Assembly (NCBI GenBank): GCA_964442735.1
Contig: CAYUAP010000007.1
Location: 9,981 to 73,980 of the forward strand
Direction: 5' to 3'
From: JAUNBG01 sp964442735
GTDB taxonomy: Bacteria > Planctomycetota > Planctomycetia > Pirellulales > Thermoguttaceae
Length of the DNA: 64,000 nt
Part shown: piece after piece, positions 1 to 8,728 of the stretch
Layout: each line of letters begins with the position of its first letter
Numbering within the stretch: the stretch's first letter is position 1
The notes under the pieces: generated by a model
What the model was told of the DNA's origin: nothing
The model's input: only the letters and a program-made list of their open reading frames with translations
Database searches by the model: none
Translations under genes and position numbers: made by a program

Positions 1-884
1 CGGGCAGCCCCTTTAACCGCTAATCCTTTACTGTTAAGATAATTGACAATCGTTTGCGCCACTGTAATTTTACTGGCTCCAAAAAGAGTGTGCCCAAAAG
101 AATCTTTTACCGCCCCCACATCCCCGACATCAAAACCTTCACTAACAACAACCAGACATCGGCCCGTCTGCTTGAGCATGGCATTGACCTGATCGGCCAT
201 TTCCTCCAACGAACAATGCGATTCCGCTAAATAGACGAGAAGAGGCATCTTCCGTAAAGGGTCGGCCAAACGCGCTGCCGCAGGTATAAAACCAATTTTT
301 CGTCCCATGGCCTGAAGTACCAGAACCGGATCGGCAGGACAAGATCCCTTGTTCTCTTCGTTGGCATATTGAACCGTGTGCATCCAGTATTTCGCTGTGG
401 ACGCGTAGCCGGGTGTATGGTCAATCAACTTGAAATTACTGTCACCAATATCATTATCAATCGTCTTTGGAATACCAATAGCCTGTAACGTTAATCCACG
501 CTGTTCCGCTAATAGAGCTATTTTATTTGCGGTATCCATTGAATCGTTTCCACCGTTATAAAGAAAATAACCGACATTATGCGCTTTAAAAACATCGATA
601 ACACGCTCAAAATCCTCCGTCTGATGCGATTTCAATTTATATCGACAAGTGCCAATCGATCCGGCCACCGGAGTGTAACGCAACAGAGCAACCTCTTCCG
701 GAGACTGATCGCTTAAATTAATCAGTTCTTCTTTTAAAACGCCTTCAATGCCATGTCGTGCTCCAAAAACAGTCCCAATACAGTCAAAATCACGAGCCGC
801 CTCTATGACGCCACGCAAACTGCTGTTAATAACACAGGTCGGACCTCCGCTCTGCGCCACTACCAGATTTTTAGGATTGGCCAT
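1..884 (-). CDS. pfp: Pyrophosphate-dependent 6-phosphofructokinase (C-terminus beyond window edge)
   Basis: Glycolytic phosphofructokinase, probably using pyrophosphate instead of ATP to convert fructose 6-phosphate to fructose 1,6-bisphosphate in the cytosol. The reading frame starts at ATG 882-884 behind a GGAAG ribosome site and stays open to position 1, so about 294 N-terminal residues are present and the C-terminus is missing. The N-terminus reads MANPKNLVVAQSGGPTCVIN, a PFK phosphate-binding loop. The GGNDS motif carries Asp where ATP enzymes have the Gly of GGDGS. PKTIDND has Lys where ATP enzymes have PGTIDND. In the PFK family both substitutions mark PPi-dependent members. The enzyme class is therefore well supported, but phosphoryl donor use is inferred from these two residues. 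Confidence 0.93.
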   Translation of the reverse strand, partial: MANPKNLVVAQSGGPTCVINSSLRGVIEAARDFDCIGTVFGARHGIEGVLKEELINLSDQSPEEVALLRYTPVAGSIGTCRYKLKSHQTEDFERVIDVFKAHNVGYFLYNGGNDSMDTANKIALLAEQRGLTLQAIGIPKTIDNDIGDSNFKLIDHTPGYASTAKYWMHTVQYANEENKGSCPADPVLVLQAMGRKIGFIPAAARLADPLRKMPLLVYLAESHCSLEEMADQVNAMLKQTGRCLVVVSEGFDVGDVGAVKDSFGHTLFGASKITVAQTIVNYLNSKGLAVKGAA

Positions 885-1144
885 TCCATCTTCCTTTCTT
901 TTAATTATCTATTTTATCATTAAATCGATTGTTTATGATTAAAATCCGAACGATCTTAACAGTTTACCAGAAAAATTTACTTTTGACAATCATTTTCTGA
1001 ATAATAAAGCTGTTTCCTCAAGAAAATTTATATATAATAGCATATAATGTATTAGAGAAAACCCGGCGTATTTATCATTGACGAAAGCGAAAATCGTCGG
1101 CCCGGGTAAAGACACCCATTGGCGTTTCACAAAGAGGTATTAAC
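885..1144. promoter_or_regulatory. Divergent intergenic region between pfp and the GYF_2 gene
   Basis: This AT-rich spacer separates two divergent genes. On the plus strand a TTGACA sits at 983-988, and TATAAT hexamers lie at 1033-1038 and 1043-1048. No -35/-10 pair has ideal spacing, so the promoter assignment is loose. AGAGG about seven bases before ATG 1145 is the ribosome site for the downstream gene. A GC-richer stretch around 1060-1110 precedes it and has no obvious function. Confidence 0.4.
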
Positions 1145-2203
1145 ATGGGAATTCGATTCTATTGTCCTAATGGTCATAAATTAAATGTCAAAGCCGAGTT
1201 GGCAGGAAAGATGGGAATCTGCCCCAAATGCGGAGTACATATGCTCATTCCCCTGACCAGTACGCGAATGTCCGGTGAAAAGAAAGGACACAAGACCGCA
1301 AATGATTCCCAAAAGTCTTTTGCGGACTCTCCAACTCCCGTGGAAGAAAAACAAGACGAAAATATCAATGTTCCTTTCTCCACCGATATTGATAATCGTA
1401 ATAATATAAACAAAGAACACAACGATGTTCCTGTCCTTCAAACAGAAATCACTCCAACTAAAGTTATGGATAATATTGATATTACAGGCAATGTTAATAT
1501 TATGGATAATGCCGAAATTACAGACAATATCGAAGTCATGGACAATCCGGGCTTGGAAGACAGTTCCAGTATTCCGATCGATTCGCATTTGACTTCCTAT
1601 GGGACCGGATCCGAAGAACCTGTTTTACAAGAAAGTACAAAATATCCTCCGAATGTCCCGGAACCGGCTGTTTCCGAAACATCACAATCAGTCTCCAATT
1701 CACTCCTTTCCGACCCCAATGTGGTTTGGTATCTTCGGTCAGGCGATCAAACCTATGGGCCCGCAACCAGTCAGGTTATTCAATCCTGGATACGGGAAAA
1801 ACGAATTGGCCCCACAATGCTCGTATGGCGAGCCGGATGGTCAACCTGGATCGAAGCACAAAACGCTTTTCCGGAATTGGAATCAATCTTTATTCCTTCC
1901 GCCCCTAAAGGACCGGCACCGCCAACAGTCCCTTCCGTTCAGGAATCAACCCCAATCGTCCAGACAAACGAACCTTCCGAAACTTTATTGGAACAAAAAA
2001 AAATAGAAAAAAAGAAAAAGGCAGGTCGCGATTTGGCAGTGGTCATTGTTCTTGTTATCCTGATTATTATTCTTGCAACAACCCTGTGTGTTATTCTGTT
2101 CGGCCAGAAAAAAGAAGAGCCCAAAAATACCGAAGCCAATCTGCTCTTCCAAAACACTTGCCCAATGGTAATAACTGATTCACGGAATGATTCGTTCACC
2201 TGA
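1145..2203 (+). CDS. Zinc-ribbon / GYF_2 domain membrane protein
   Basis: Predicted single-pass membrane protein of unknown role; this architecture is common in planctomycetes. The N-terminus holds a small zinc-ribbon-like knuckle with CPNGH at residues 7-11 and CPKC at 26-29. A long acidic, Asn/Asp-rich linker follows, with near-repeats of MDN, ITGN and ITDN around residues 105-135. A GYF_2 (DUF4339) domain lies at about residues 195-250 and begins WYLRSGDQTYGPA, with the typical WRAGW-W core. After a Pro-rich stretch and a Lys-rich patch there is a hydrophobic helix at about 297-320, then a short tail. GYF_2 domains are thought to bind proline-rich partners. The function here is not known. 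Confidence 0.85.
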   Translation: MGIRFYCPNGHKLNVKAELAGKMGICPKCGVHMLIPLTSTRMSGEKKGHKTANDSQKSFADSPTPVEEKQDENINVPFSTDIDNRNNINKEHNDVPVLQTEITPTKVMDNIDITGNVNIMDNAEITDNIEVMDNPGLEDSSSIPIDSHLTSYGTGSEEPVLQESTKYPPNVPEPAVSETSQSVSNSLLSDPNVVWYLRSGDQTYGPATSQVIQSWIREKRIGPTMLVWRAGWSTWIEAQNAFPELESIFIPSAPKGPAPPTVPSVQESTPIVQTNEPSETLLEQKKIEKKKKAGRDLAVVIVLVILIIILATTLCVILFGQKKEEPKNTEANLLFQNTCPMVITDSRNDSFT

Positions 2204-2264
2204 TACTGTTCCTCCGGGAATCGCGGTACTCTTAAAATCAAACTCCTTAATGCTATGTTAAAAT

Positions 2265-2472
2265 GTAACCGTTCACGGATATAAAGTGAAACCACGAATA
2301 ACACTGATTATCACGGATTGTTTTTTTGGCAAACAAACTTTTTTATGATACAATTATTTATGATAACAGATAAAAATATTTAGTATGTTATTGGCAAACA
2401 TTGTATTTTACGGCAGACTATCGGTGTTTATCCGTGATATCCGTGGTTCCAAAATCGTTCGTGAATGGTTAC
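2265..2472 (+). repeat. Family B MITE-like element, copy 1
   Basis: A 208-bp element running from GTAACCGTTCACGG to CGTGAATGGTTAC. The ends are imperfect inverted repeats of about 60 bp that share GTAACC-TTCACG, then GGAACCACGGATA-like and GATAAACACAGATA-like blocks. The AT-rich centre carries GGCAAACAAACTTTTTTATG and TTATTTATGATAA. The same unit recurs at 12082, 20733, 24885, 58906 and 63814. It does not encode a credible protein and separates the GYF_2 gene from the convergent rnpA. Confidence 0.85.
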
Positions 2473-2483
2473 TGTTATATTAT

Positions 2484-2906
2484 CTATAGTTTGTCGTGAT
2501 ACCTTGTCGTGAATTTCCGTGCAGCCTGTGTAAACAAGTGAATAACGGCTTTTGTCATTTCCTCTTGAGAAGGTATATTATAGGGTTTTTGCGGAATAAC
2601 AATGAAGTCGTATCCGTTCGGCAATAAAGAGGCGCGGTTTCTGCGAAACGCATCGCGAATCAATCGCTTCCATCGATTCCGTAGAGGGGCCGCCCCCACT
2701 TTTTTTCCCACAGAAAGGCCCAAACGCGACCACTCTAAATCATTTGTACAACAAAAGACAAGAATAAAAGCATTTCGAGCCGAGCATCGGTATTTGTAAA
2801 CGGACTCGAAATCCGATTTTTTTTTCAAACGTCTTTTTCGTCCAAAAGATTGGTCGAGCGGCCTTGAAGTGGAATCAGAAGAAAAAACATCAGGAGCACT
2901 ATTCAC
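2484..2906 (-). CDS. rnpA: Ribonuclease P protein component
   Basis: Basic protein subunit of RNase P, which together with the RNA subunit removes 5' leaders from pre-tRNAs. The 140-residue frame contains the family core RLGLSVGKKVGAAPLRNRWK followed by RLIRDAFRRNR, the RNR substrate/RNA-binding motif. The FGRKRRLKKKSDFESVYK stretch before it is the usual N-terminal segment. The start is GTG 2904-2906, overlapping the TAG stop of the thioredoxin gene by one base (TAGTG), so translation is probably coupled to it. Most bacteria keep rnpA beside rpmH and the yidD/yidC genes. Here its neighbour is a thioredoxin lipoprotein and rpmH is not seen within the window. Confidence 0.92.
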   Translation of the reverse strand: MNSAPDVFSSDSTSRPLDQSFGRKRRLKKKSDFESVYKYRCSARNAFILVFCCTNDLEWSRLGLSVGKKVGAAPLRNRWKRLIRDAFRRNRASLLPNGYDFIVIPQKPYNIPSQEEMTKAVIHLFTQAARKFTTRYHDKL

Positions 2907-3523
2907 TATTTATCTTTCCAGAGTTCGTCTTCCAGAGGGGTATTGCCATAATCTTTAGGAGCGGACCCCTTTTGCGCCATTAAACTGTTTAACGCGGCTT
3001 CAATACCAGCCGGATTGAGTCCGACAACCTTCTTGAACTCTTTTCCCCCGGAAAAGAAACGGACATCGGGAATTCCCTTTATGTTATATTCCGTGGCGAT
3101 CGGCCGATTGGCATCCACATCGACTTTTGCAAATTTAACACCTTTATCTTTATTTTTAACGGCCATTTCTTCAAGTAACGGAGCCAGACGCTGACAAGGA
3201 CCACACCATGTCGCGGTAAAATCGATAACCACCATCGGGTTATTGGTAATGAAATCAACGAATTCTTTTTCACCATTAATGACGACAACTTCCTTGGGAG
3301 TTCCCGGAACCTCCTCCTTGGAATTGGCAGTGGGAGCCGACGCCTCGTTAGCCGCTTTATCAGTATCCACTTTAGTATTAGTATCGATTTTGGCGGCCTT
3401 CGATTCCTCTTTTGACGGCTGACCACCCTCTTGAGGTTTCGGACTGCACCCCGATAGAAGAAAAGCCAAACCTATCATTAGAATGGAAAAATAAACGGTA
3501 AAGGAAGAAACATTCTTTTTCAT
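2906..3523 (-). CDS. Thioredoxin-fold lipoprotein
   Basis: Exported thiol-disulfide protein anchored by lipid. The N-terminal hydrophobic segment ends in a lipobox LLSGC with Cys26 as the lipidation site. A low-complexity Lys/Glu/Ala linker (about residues 27-75) is followed by a thioredoxin domain at about 80-185. Its active site is WCGPC (Cys107 and Cys110) inside FTATWCGPCQRLAPLLEEMA, and the cis-Pro loop is in KGIPDVRFF. The intact CxxC suggests redox activity outside the cytoplasm. It could maintain thiols of other exported proteins, but no substrate can be named. AAAGGTG lies ten bases before the ATG. The stop codon overlaps the rnpA start. Confidence 0.88.
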   Translation of the reverse strand: MKKNVSSFTVYFSILMIGLAFLLSGCSPKPQEGGQPSKEESKAAKIDTNTKVDTDKAANEASAPTANSKEEVPGTPKEVVVINGEKEFVDFITNNPMVVIDFTATWCGPCQRLAPLLEEMAVKNKDKGVKFAKVDVDANRPIATEYNIKGIPDVRFFSGGKEFKKVVGLNPAGIEAALNSLMAQKGSAPKDYGNTPLEDELWKDK

Positions 3524-3994
3524 AATAAAAACACCTTTCGTTGGGTTAATTGAAAACGGAGTTAATTGTTTATTTTGTTCTTAAAACTGTAATATACAGG
3601 ACACTCAATTTGTCTCAATTATTTTCTGACGTTATTCCGAACTATACTTTAGGACGTTATAAATTCGGCATTTTCTGGAAGAGTGGACGTCTCGTCCACC
3701 TCCTCCCAAACAGGCGTCTCGCCTGTTTGGAAAAACAGACTTTTATAACAATCTTGAGTATACGGTTCTGTAAATATTGAAATACTCTATGTAAAATAAT
3801 CGTTTCTGTTTGTCCTTCCTCATAATATGGTTCCATTGCCACGATATTCGACCGATTGTAACCATTTCTGAAGATAGTATTTATTTTACAGCATAATTTT
3901 ATTTTACATTATAATTTTATTTTAACGTAAAGCAATCGATTCGTCCAGTCTTTTATTACGGGATCATGAAAAAAAAAACCAACTACGTATAGAA
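3524..3994. other. Intergenic spacer upstream of the thioredoxin gene
   Basis: This 470-bp gap contains one family A element (3643-3762). The rest is AT-rich DNA without a convincing gene. It probably holds the promoter for the thioredoxin/rnpA pair in the first 100 bases, but no clear -35/-10 pair was found. The segment 3763-3994 shows only two related ACATTATAATTTTATTTT-like stretches near 3890-3920. Confidence 0.5.
3643..3762 (-). repeat. Family A MITE-like palindromic element, copy 1
   Basis: A 120-bp copy with terminal inverted repeats (TATACTTTAGGACGTTAT on one side, the complement of TATACTCAAGATTGTTAT on the other). Internally it has two hairpins: GTGGACGTCTCGTCCAC and CAAACAGGCGTCTCGCCTGTTTG. 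Both are self-complementary around GTCTC. Ends abut TA dinucleotides, which would fit a TA target, though that is inference. Confidence 0.88.
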
Positions 3995-6838
3995 TTATTC
4001 GATTTTCCAGGCGGTTACTCCTTTTGAATCGGTAATAACAAGGAATCGCCCGGATTGCCATTGAGCAATACAAAGTCCGGTTAATTCTCTACCATATTGA
4101 AAACGATCAAAACATTTTCCATTGGCGTCGAAGAAGAGGATAGTGCCATCGGCTAAAGGCACAAGCCACTCTCCTTTACCATCGCCATTAAGATCTCCGA
4201 AGGCGACACGTTCGATCTGTCGATTACGATTTAATTGAGTCAAAGGAGCGCGCCAGAGGATTTTACCATCTTCAGGAGACAACCCGGCAAGATAGAATTG
4301 ATAGGGATCCACCTGCTCCAAAAAAGCAACCAGAGAGGTCATTTTTCCGTCAGGATTCTGCCCATAACCAAACCATACAATCGACATATTCTGATCGGCC
4401 GTAATTTCCTTGATACGTTTTCCCGTCTTTAAATCGTTGACAACAATATTACCTTTTGTAGTATCCGGCTGATTAAGTGCCAATAACCATCGCGATCCCT
4501 TTTCCGTCGTATAAATTCCGATTTGATAGGGTAATTTGAGCGATTCGTCCTGCCATAGTACTTTTTTCGTTTTTTCATCGACGGCGTAAACCCCTTGAAC
4601 AAGAGGAGGCGTGTTTTTTGAATCTCCTATGAGAGAGATCAAAAGGTCCGAATCCCCGTCATTATTTATATCGATCAGTCGAATATCTGTAACCAATTGT
4701 TCACGAGTACGCGATAAATCAACAACCCCCTGATACTTGAAGTTGCCATCGTATCTCTGTAGTTTTTTCGATTCCACGAGCGAAGAAGCTATGAAATATC
4801 GTTTTCCATTACTTAAAACGGCAGTCCGTACAAAGGTAACCGACTCTTCCGCCCCAGGAATATTCGGATTAATTTTTTTGAGTAATTGACCTTTTGCGGA
4901 AATAACAGCAAGTTTACTTCCTTCACAAGGAATAACGAGCAGATCTTGATTGGATTCTTCATCGACAATCGAAGACTTGTTTTGTTTCACAAGAGGAAGT
5001 GGATTACTGGCATCGGGCAAGGAGTCAAGGTGCCACCATTCCTTTAATTTAAGCGTATCAGGTAAACGGCGCGGGAGCCATTCGGAGGCCCCTTCCTGAA
5101 TGGAAGGATCCGGAGTGGTCCGGTAAAGATCATTAACATCAGAACTCTCCATATTAATCGTAAAACGACGCAGGTTTGTTTCGTATCGTACATATTCTTC
5201 ATCATAAACATTCTTTCCGGCAAGAATATTCTCGAGTTGGGGCAGTACTTGCGGTTGAAGTAACATTGAAGAGGAAGCCCGATAATGTTTTTGAATGATT
5301 CCATCGGAACCGACAAGGAGCAAGGAAGGATACGATAATCGATTCAATAATGTATCTTTAATGGCCTCCTGATTTAAACAATATAAAGGAAGAGTACATT
5401 TGAGTTCACCATAGAGTCTTCGTATTTCTCCATCGCTGTATCGCTGTGGATTGGCAACACAAACAGAACAGAATTCAATAGCAGGATTTTCTTCCGTTTT
5501 TTTCATGATTCTTTCAATATCCCACATAAATTCCTGACAGATGCGTTTATTCTCGTCTTCAGGTGTATTATCCTGTTCTTTTGTTGTATTGGGAGGAATA
5601 TTTTGAATACTATCGGTATGAGAGAGAAAATTCATATAATTCCAAAAAAAGAGGACATAACATTTACCTTTTGTGTTTGCGGGATTGACATTCGAAAATC
5701 CGGAAACCAGAGGACGAAGATTAATGTTGGGAAATGAATGCTTGAGGAAAAAGAGCGAAACCGTCGGAAATTTATCCACTTTCGTGAAATTTTTAAAAAC
5801 GTCGGGAGAAATATTTTCCCCGACTTCCGGACTGAATTCAGATGGTTTAATCACAAAATCCTTTGGATTATCGGAAATTCTTCGTTCCGGAATTTCCAAA
5901 GTGAGCCGAACCATCCGTTCGACGTTTTCTTCGACAGAAATACTTTCAATAGGGAATTGTATGCGAACTAAAGTATTATTGGTTCTGCTAATCCATAGAA
6001 TCCGTTTAACATTTTCTGTTTGAACTTCAATTCGATCACACAATTCCGCGTCGGGACTTTTTAAATCCTGATGTTTTGAGTCGGCACAGGCGGGATCAAG
6101 TAATTTCAATTCCGCATTGGTTGGCAGAAAAGTATTTAACGGTTTACGCGCCAGCATGAGAACAATCTGCGGAGGAACCCAGAAAAAATGGGAGGGAATT
6201 TTCAAATGCATGGCACTAGCCAGACAAGCGTCCGGATAAAGATCTTTTACAGATGCAATCAGATTGGGAGCATCCTTTTCCAAACAGATATTGGAATAGG
6301 TATTCCCCTGATGGATAAATCCATACATTTTTTTTCCATCGGAATAAAGACGTCCATCGTTTATTTTCAATTGAATTTGGGCCGGCTTTTGAAAGACAAG
6401 GGAACAAGGCCATCGATCAACGTATTTCTTTACATTTTCTCCAATCTTTTTTTCATAAACAGCTTCAATATGCGCATTATCCCAATAAACTTTACATTTG
6501 GCATAGGTGGCAACCATTTTATTGAGTATTTTTTGAGGATCCTGTTCCGCCCCATCAACAACATCTTTCAGAGGAGGGGCAAATTCCGTGGGCACCTGTG
6601 CCATTCTATCAGAAACAGAAGTGTTATCATCTGAAAATTTAGTATTTATTATTTTAACTTCCTTTGTTTTTTTACAACCGGTCAATAAAAACAATCCTGA
6701 CAAGAGAATCAAACTCAAGAGGATAAAAGAAACCCGGCCCGGAATGTAACGACAATGGTTATACCAGAATTGTAACGCCTTTTTCCAATAGCGACGCCGG
6801 AAAAAAAACAATAAAAAATTTTCACTAATCAGATTCAT
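3995..6838 (-). CDS. Large lipoprotein: N-terminal LolA-like/DUF region, thioredoxin-like fold and C-terminal propeller
   Basis: Predicted exported lipoprotein of 947 residues. A basic N-terminus and a hydrophobic helix end in LLTGC with Cys55 as the candidate lipidation site, a rather long leader. Residues about 95-330 resemble periplasmic beta-rich carrier proteins (ATYAKCKVYWDNAH, then YSDGKKMYGF). Residues about 380-560 look like a thioredoxin/TlpA fold: CYVLFFWNYMNFLS, then LKCTLPLYCLN, then YPSLLLVGSDGIIQ. The active-site CxxC is replaced, so redox catalysis is unlikely. Residues about 640-947 form repeated blades with FG-GAP-like calcium loops (DINNDGDSDLL, DLNGDGKGEWL), giving a beta-propeller. 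The combined function is unknown. Confidence 0.72.
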   Translation of the reverse strand: MNLISENFLLFFFRRRYWKKALQFWYNHCRYIPGRVSFILLSLILLSGLFLLTGCKKTKEVKIINTKFSDDNTSVSDRMAQVPTEFAPPLKDVVDGAEQDPQKILNKMVATYAKCKVYWDNAHIEAVYEKKIGENVKKYVDRWPCSLVFQKPAQIQLKINDGRLYSDGKKMYGFIHQGNTYSNICLEKDAPNLIASVKDLYPDACLASAMHLKIPSHFFWVPPQIVLMLARKPLNTFLPTNAELKLLDPACADSKHQDLKSPDAELCDRIEVQTENVKRILWISRTNNTLVRIQFPIESISVEENVERMVRLTLEIPERRISDNPKDFVIKPSEFSPEVGENISPDVFKNFTKVDKFPTVSLFFLKHSFPNINLRPLVSGFSNVNPANTKGKCYVLFFWNYMNFLSHTDSIQNIPPNTTKEQDNTPEDENKRICQEFMWDIERIMKKTEENPAIEFCSVCVANPQRYSDGEIRRLYGELKCTLPLYCLNQEAIKDTLLNRLSYPSLLLVGSDGIIQKHYRASSSMLLQPQVLPQLENILAGKNVYDEEYVRYETNLRRFTINMESSDVNDLYRTTPDPSIQEGASEWLPRRLPDTLKLKEWWHLDSLPDASNPLPLVKQNKSSIVDEESNQDLLVIPCEGSKLAVISAKGQLLKKINPNIPGAEESVTFVRTAVLSNGKRYFIASSLVESKKLQRYDGNFKYQGVVDLSRTREQLVTDIRLIDINNDGDSDLLISLIGDSKNTPPLVQGVYAVDEKTKKVLWQDESLKLPYQIGIYTTEKGSRWLLALNQPDTTKGNIVVNDLKTGKRIKEITADQNMSIVWFGYGQNPDGKMTSLVAFLEQVDPYQFYLAGLSPEDGKILWRAPLTQLNRNRQIERVAFGDLNGDGKGEWLVPLADGTILFFDANGKCFDRFQYGRELTGLCIAQWQSGRFLVITDSKGVTAWKIE

Positions 6839-7240
6839 TTTATTTATTCCATTTGCCGTCTCGTCTGGATTTTTACAGGGAGAATCATGCTCCCGGTTCT
6901 GTTTTTTCCGACTTTATTAATCTTGTAAATATTATTAATCTTGTAAATAATGGAAGAACAATAAAATTGCCCGTATTCCCAATTACTCTGGAACAGTCTC
7001 CATTATACATTATAAATTATATAAAATAAAGAGGTCTTTGAAAAGAAGATTTTTGTAAAAAAGGTCTGACTTTTAGAGTTAAAGATATAATAAGGCGTAA
7101 ATACCGAAATTTTTGCCAGGATAAGACCTCGACCATATTAATAACAAGTGTATAATTATTTTGTAATCGGTACAAATTCTTCGAAAAGTCGAATCAGGAG
7201 ACAGTCTTCGATTTTATAAACCCCCTATTAGGAGAGAGCA
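6839..7240. other. Divergent intergenic region without a gene
   Basis: About 400 bp between the large minus-strand lipoprotein gene and the plus-strand DUF6807 gene. It must hold both promoters. Visible structure is limited to a short hairpin GGGAGAATCATGCTCCC near 6880-6896 and a tandem direct repeat ATTAATCTTGTAAAT near 6915-6950. AGGAGAG at about 7230 is the ribosome site for the next gene. No RNA gene or protein was recognised. Confidence 0.45.
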
Positions 7241-8275
7241 ATGATGAAGAGACGTGAATTTTTCAAAAATACCGCGGTATTAACGGCGGCAACAGGCTTA
7301 ACGGCCTCGTTTTGTGATGGACGGACTTTTGCAGACGCCCCCATAACCGTTCCCACGTATGCAGGCAAGACGGGAGATTCCCTGACCAAAAATTGGGGAC
7401 AGGATCCAGTCGAACATTTTGCGACCTATTATCCCGATTTTGCAGATAATAATATTTTTATTCGTATGGATAATCAGGATTTGACCGTATACCGAACACA
7501 AGCGAATCAAAAATACCCCTATCTCTATCCATTGACAGGTCCCATTTCTCGCGTTTCGGTTACGTCGGAGTCGGCGCAACCCTGGCCGCATCATCGTTCC
7601 GTTTTTCTCGGACTCGATAAAGTTAATGGTGGTAATTATTGGCAGAACAGCAACAAGGACGGTCAGATCCTCAGTCAGGAACCTAAAATTGTTAAAGCAG
7701 AAAAAACTGTCGTCGAATTCACGGACCGATGCCTGTGGAAAAAGCCGGAACAAGAGGCCATTATTGAAGATAGAAGACACTACGTTCTCAATTGGCGTTG
7801 CAGTGATTATTATACCCTGGACCTGTTTTATGAAATGACTCCCCTCGTTGACGTCGAAGTCCAAAAAACCAATCACGGTTTTTATGGCGTTCGCGTGGAA
7901 CAGGACCTCGCCCCTATCGGAGGAGGTAATATCCTCTCCAGTGAAGGTGGAAAAAGTGAAAAAGAAATGCTTGGTAAAGCCGCTAATTGGATCGCCTTCT
8001 TTGGTAAACGAAGATTCAATCCTCAAATAACCGAAGGTGTGGCGGTCTTCTCGCCTCCGACCGTTCCTTTTCCGAATACTCCCTTCGAAAAATGCCCCTG
8101 GTTCGTTCGTGATTATGGTAATATTTCACCGACTCCCTTCTTGTTCGGTGATGATAAATTCGTCTTTAAATTCCCACAAGGAAAAGTCATTAAAGCTGTC
8201 TATCGAATTGTTGTCTTCGCCGGAACACCGGCCGACGTCGAGTTGAATAAACTCTGGACTGAAATTTACGGCTGA
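7241..8275 (+). CDS. DUF6807 (PmoA-like) exported protein
   Basis: Exported protein of the DUF6807/PmoA-like family, which is abundant in planctomycetes and often sits among sugar-catabolism genes. The biochemical role is not established. The N-terminus MMKRREFFKNTAVLTAATGL has a twin-arginine-like RR pair followed by a hydrophobic stretch and an Ala-rich cleavage region. The family core is YPYLYPLTGP followed by WPHHRSVFLGLDKVNG, with the paired histidines typical of the family. Acidic and aromatic residues (VEFTDRCLW, EIYG C-terminus) complete a mainly beta protein of normal length. AGGAGAG supports ATG 7241. It appears monocistronic, with two family A elements downstream. Confidence 0.8.
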   Translation: MMKRREFFKNTAVLTAATGLTASFCDGRTFADAPITVPTYAGKTGDSLTKNWGQDPVEHFATYYPDFADNNIFIRMDNQDLTVYRTQANQKYPYLYPLTGPISRVSVTSESAQPWPHHRSVFLGLDKVNGGNYWQNSNKDGQILSQEPKIVKAEKTVVEFTDRCLWKKPEQEAIIEDRRHYVLNWRCSDYYTLDLFYEMTPLVDVEVQKTNHGFYGVRVEQDLAPIGGGNILSSEGGKSEKEMLGKAANWIAFFGKRRFNPQITEGVAVFSPPTVPFPNTPFEKCPWFVRDYGNISPTPFLFGDDKFVFKFPQGKVIKAVYRIVVFAGTPADVELNKLWTEIYG

Positions 8276-8337
8276 TGTTTTTGTATTCCAATGTTTATGT
8301 TAAAATTCACAAGACGTAAACAGACACGACGTCAACA

Positions 8338-8457
8338 TATGCTCAAGATCGTTATAAAAGTCTATTTTCCAAATCAGGTGAAACGCCTGTTTTAGAGGAT
8401 GCGGACGAAACATTCGTGCTCCCGGGAAATGCCGAATGTATAACGTCGTACTGTATA
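8338..8457 (+). repeat. Family A element, copy 2
   Basis: A 120-bp copy reading TATGCTCAAGATCGTTAT through to ATAACGTCGTACTGTATA. The internal hairpins are degraded here (CAGGTGAAACGCCTG and GCGGACGAAACATTCGT), so this is probably an older copy. Confidence 0.85.
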
Positions 8458-8536
8458 CAAGGCGTCAATAATGTATTTTTTGAAGCCGCGAATAACACGA
8501 TTATTGAGAATCTGTAAAGATTCTCAATATTCGTGG

Positions 8537-8643
8537 TACACTCAAGGTTGTTTTAAAATCCTTTTTCCAAAACAGGCGAGACGCCTGTTTTGGAGGATGC
8601 GGACGAGACGTCCGCGCTCCCGGGAAAAACGTCGTACAGTATA
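8537..8643 (+). repeat. Family A element, copy 3
   Basis: A 107-bp copy just upstream of guaB. It has intact hairpins AACAGGCGAGACGCCTGTT and GCGGACGAGACGTCCGC, then a short 3' side (the usual ATGCCGAATTTAT block is missing). It lies about 85 bases before the guaB start, so it may sit within the guaB leader or promoter region. Confidence 0.87.
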
Positions 8644-8728
8644 ACAAGTAAAAATGATACCGATTAAGTAGAGAATCCCCCAATTCCCAACAAACAAATT
8701 TTTTCAGATTTTAAAAATAGGAACGATA

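Noticed and set aside
43..800. Possible frameshift in the phosphofructokinase because several short shadow frames appear
   Set aside because: The minus-strand frame is open from 884 to the window edge with all PFK motifs in phase.
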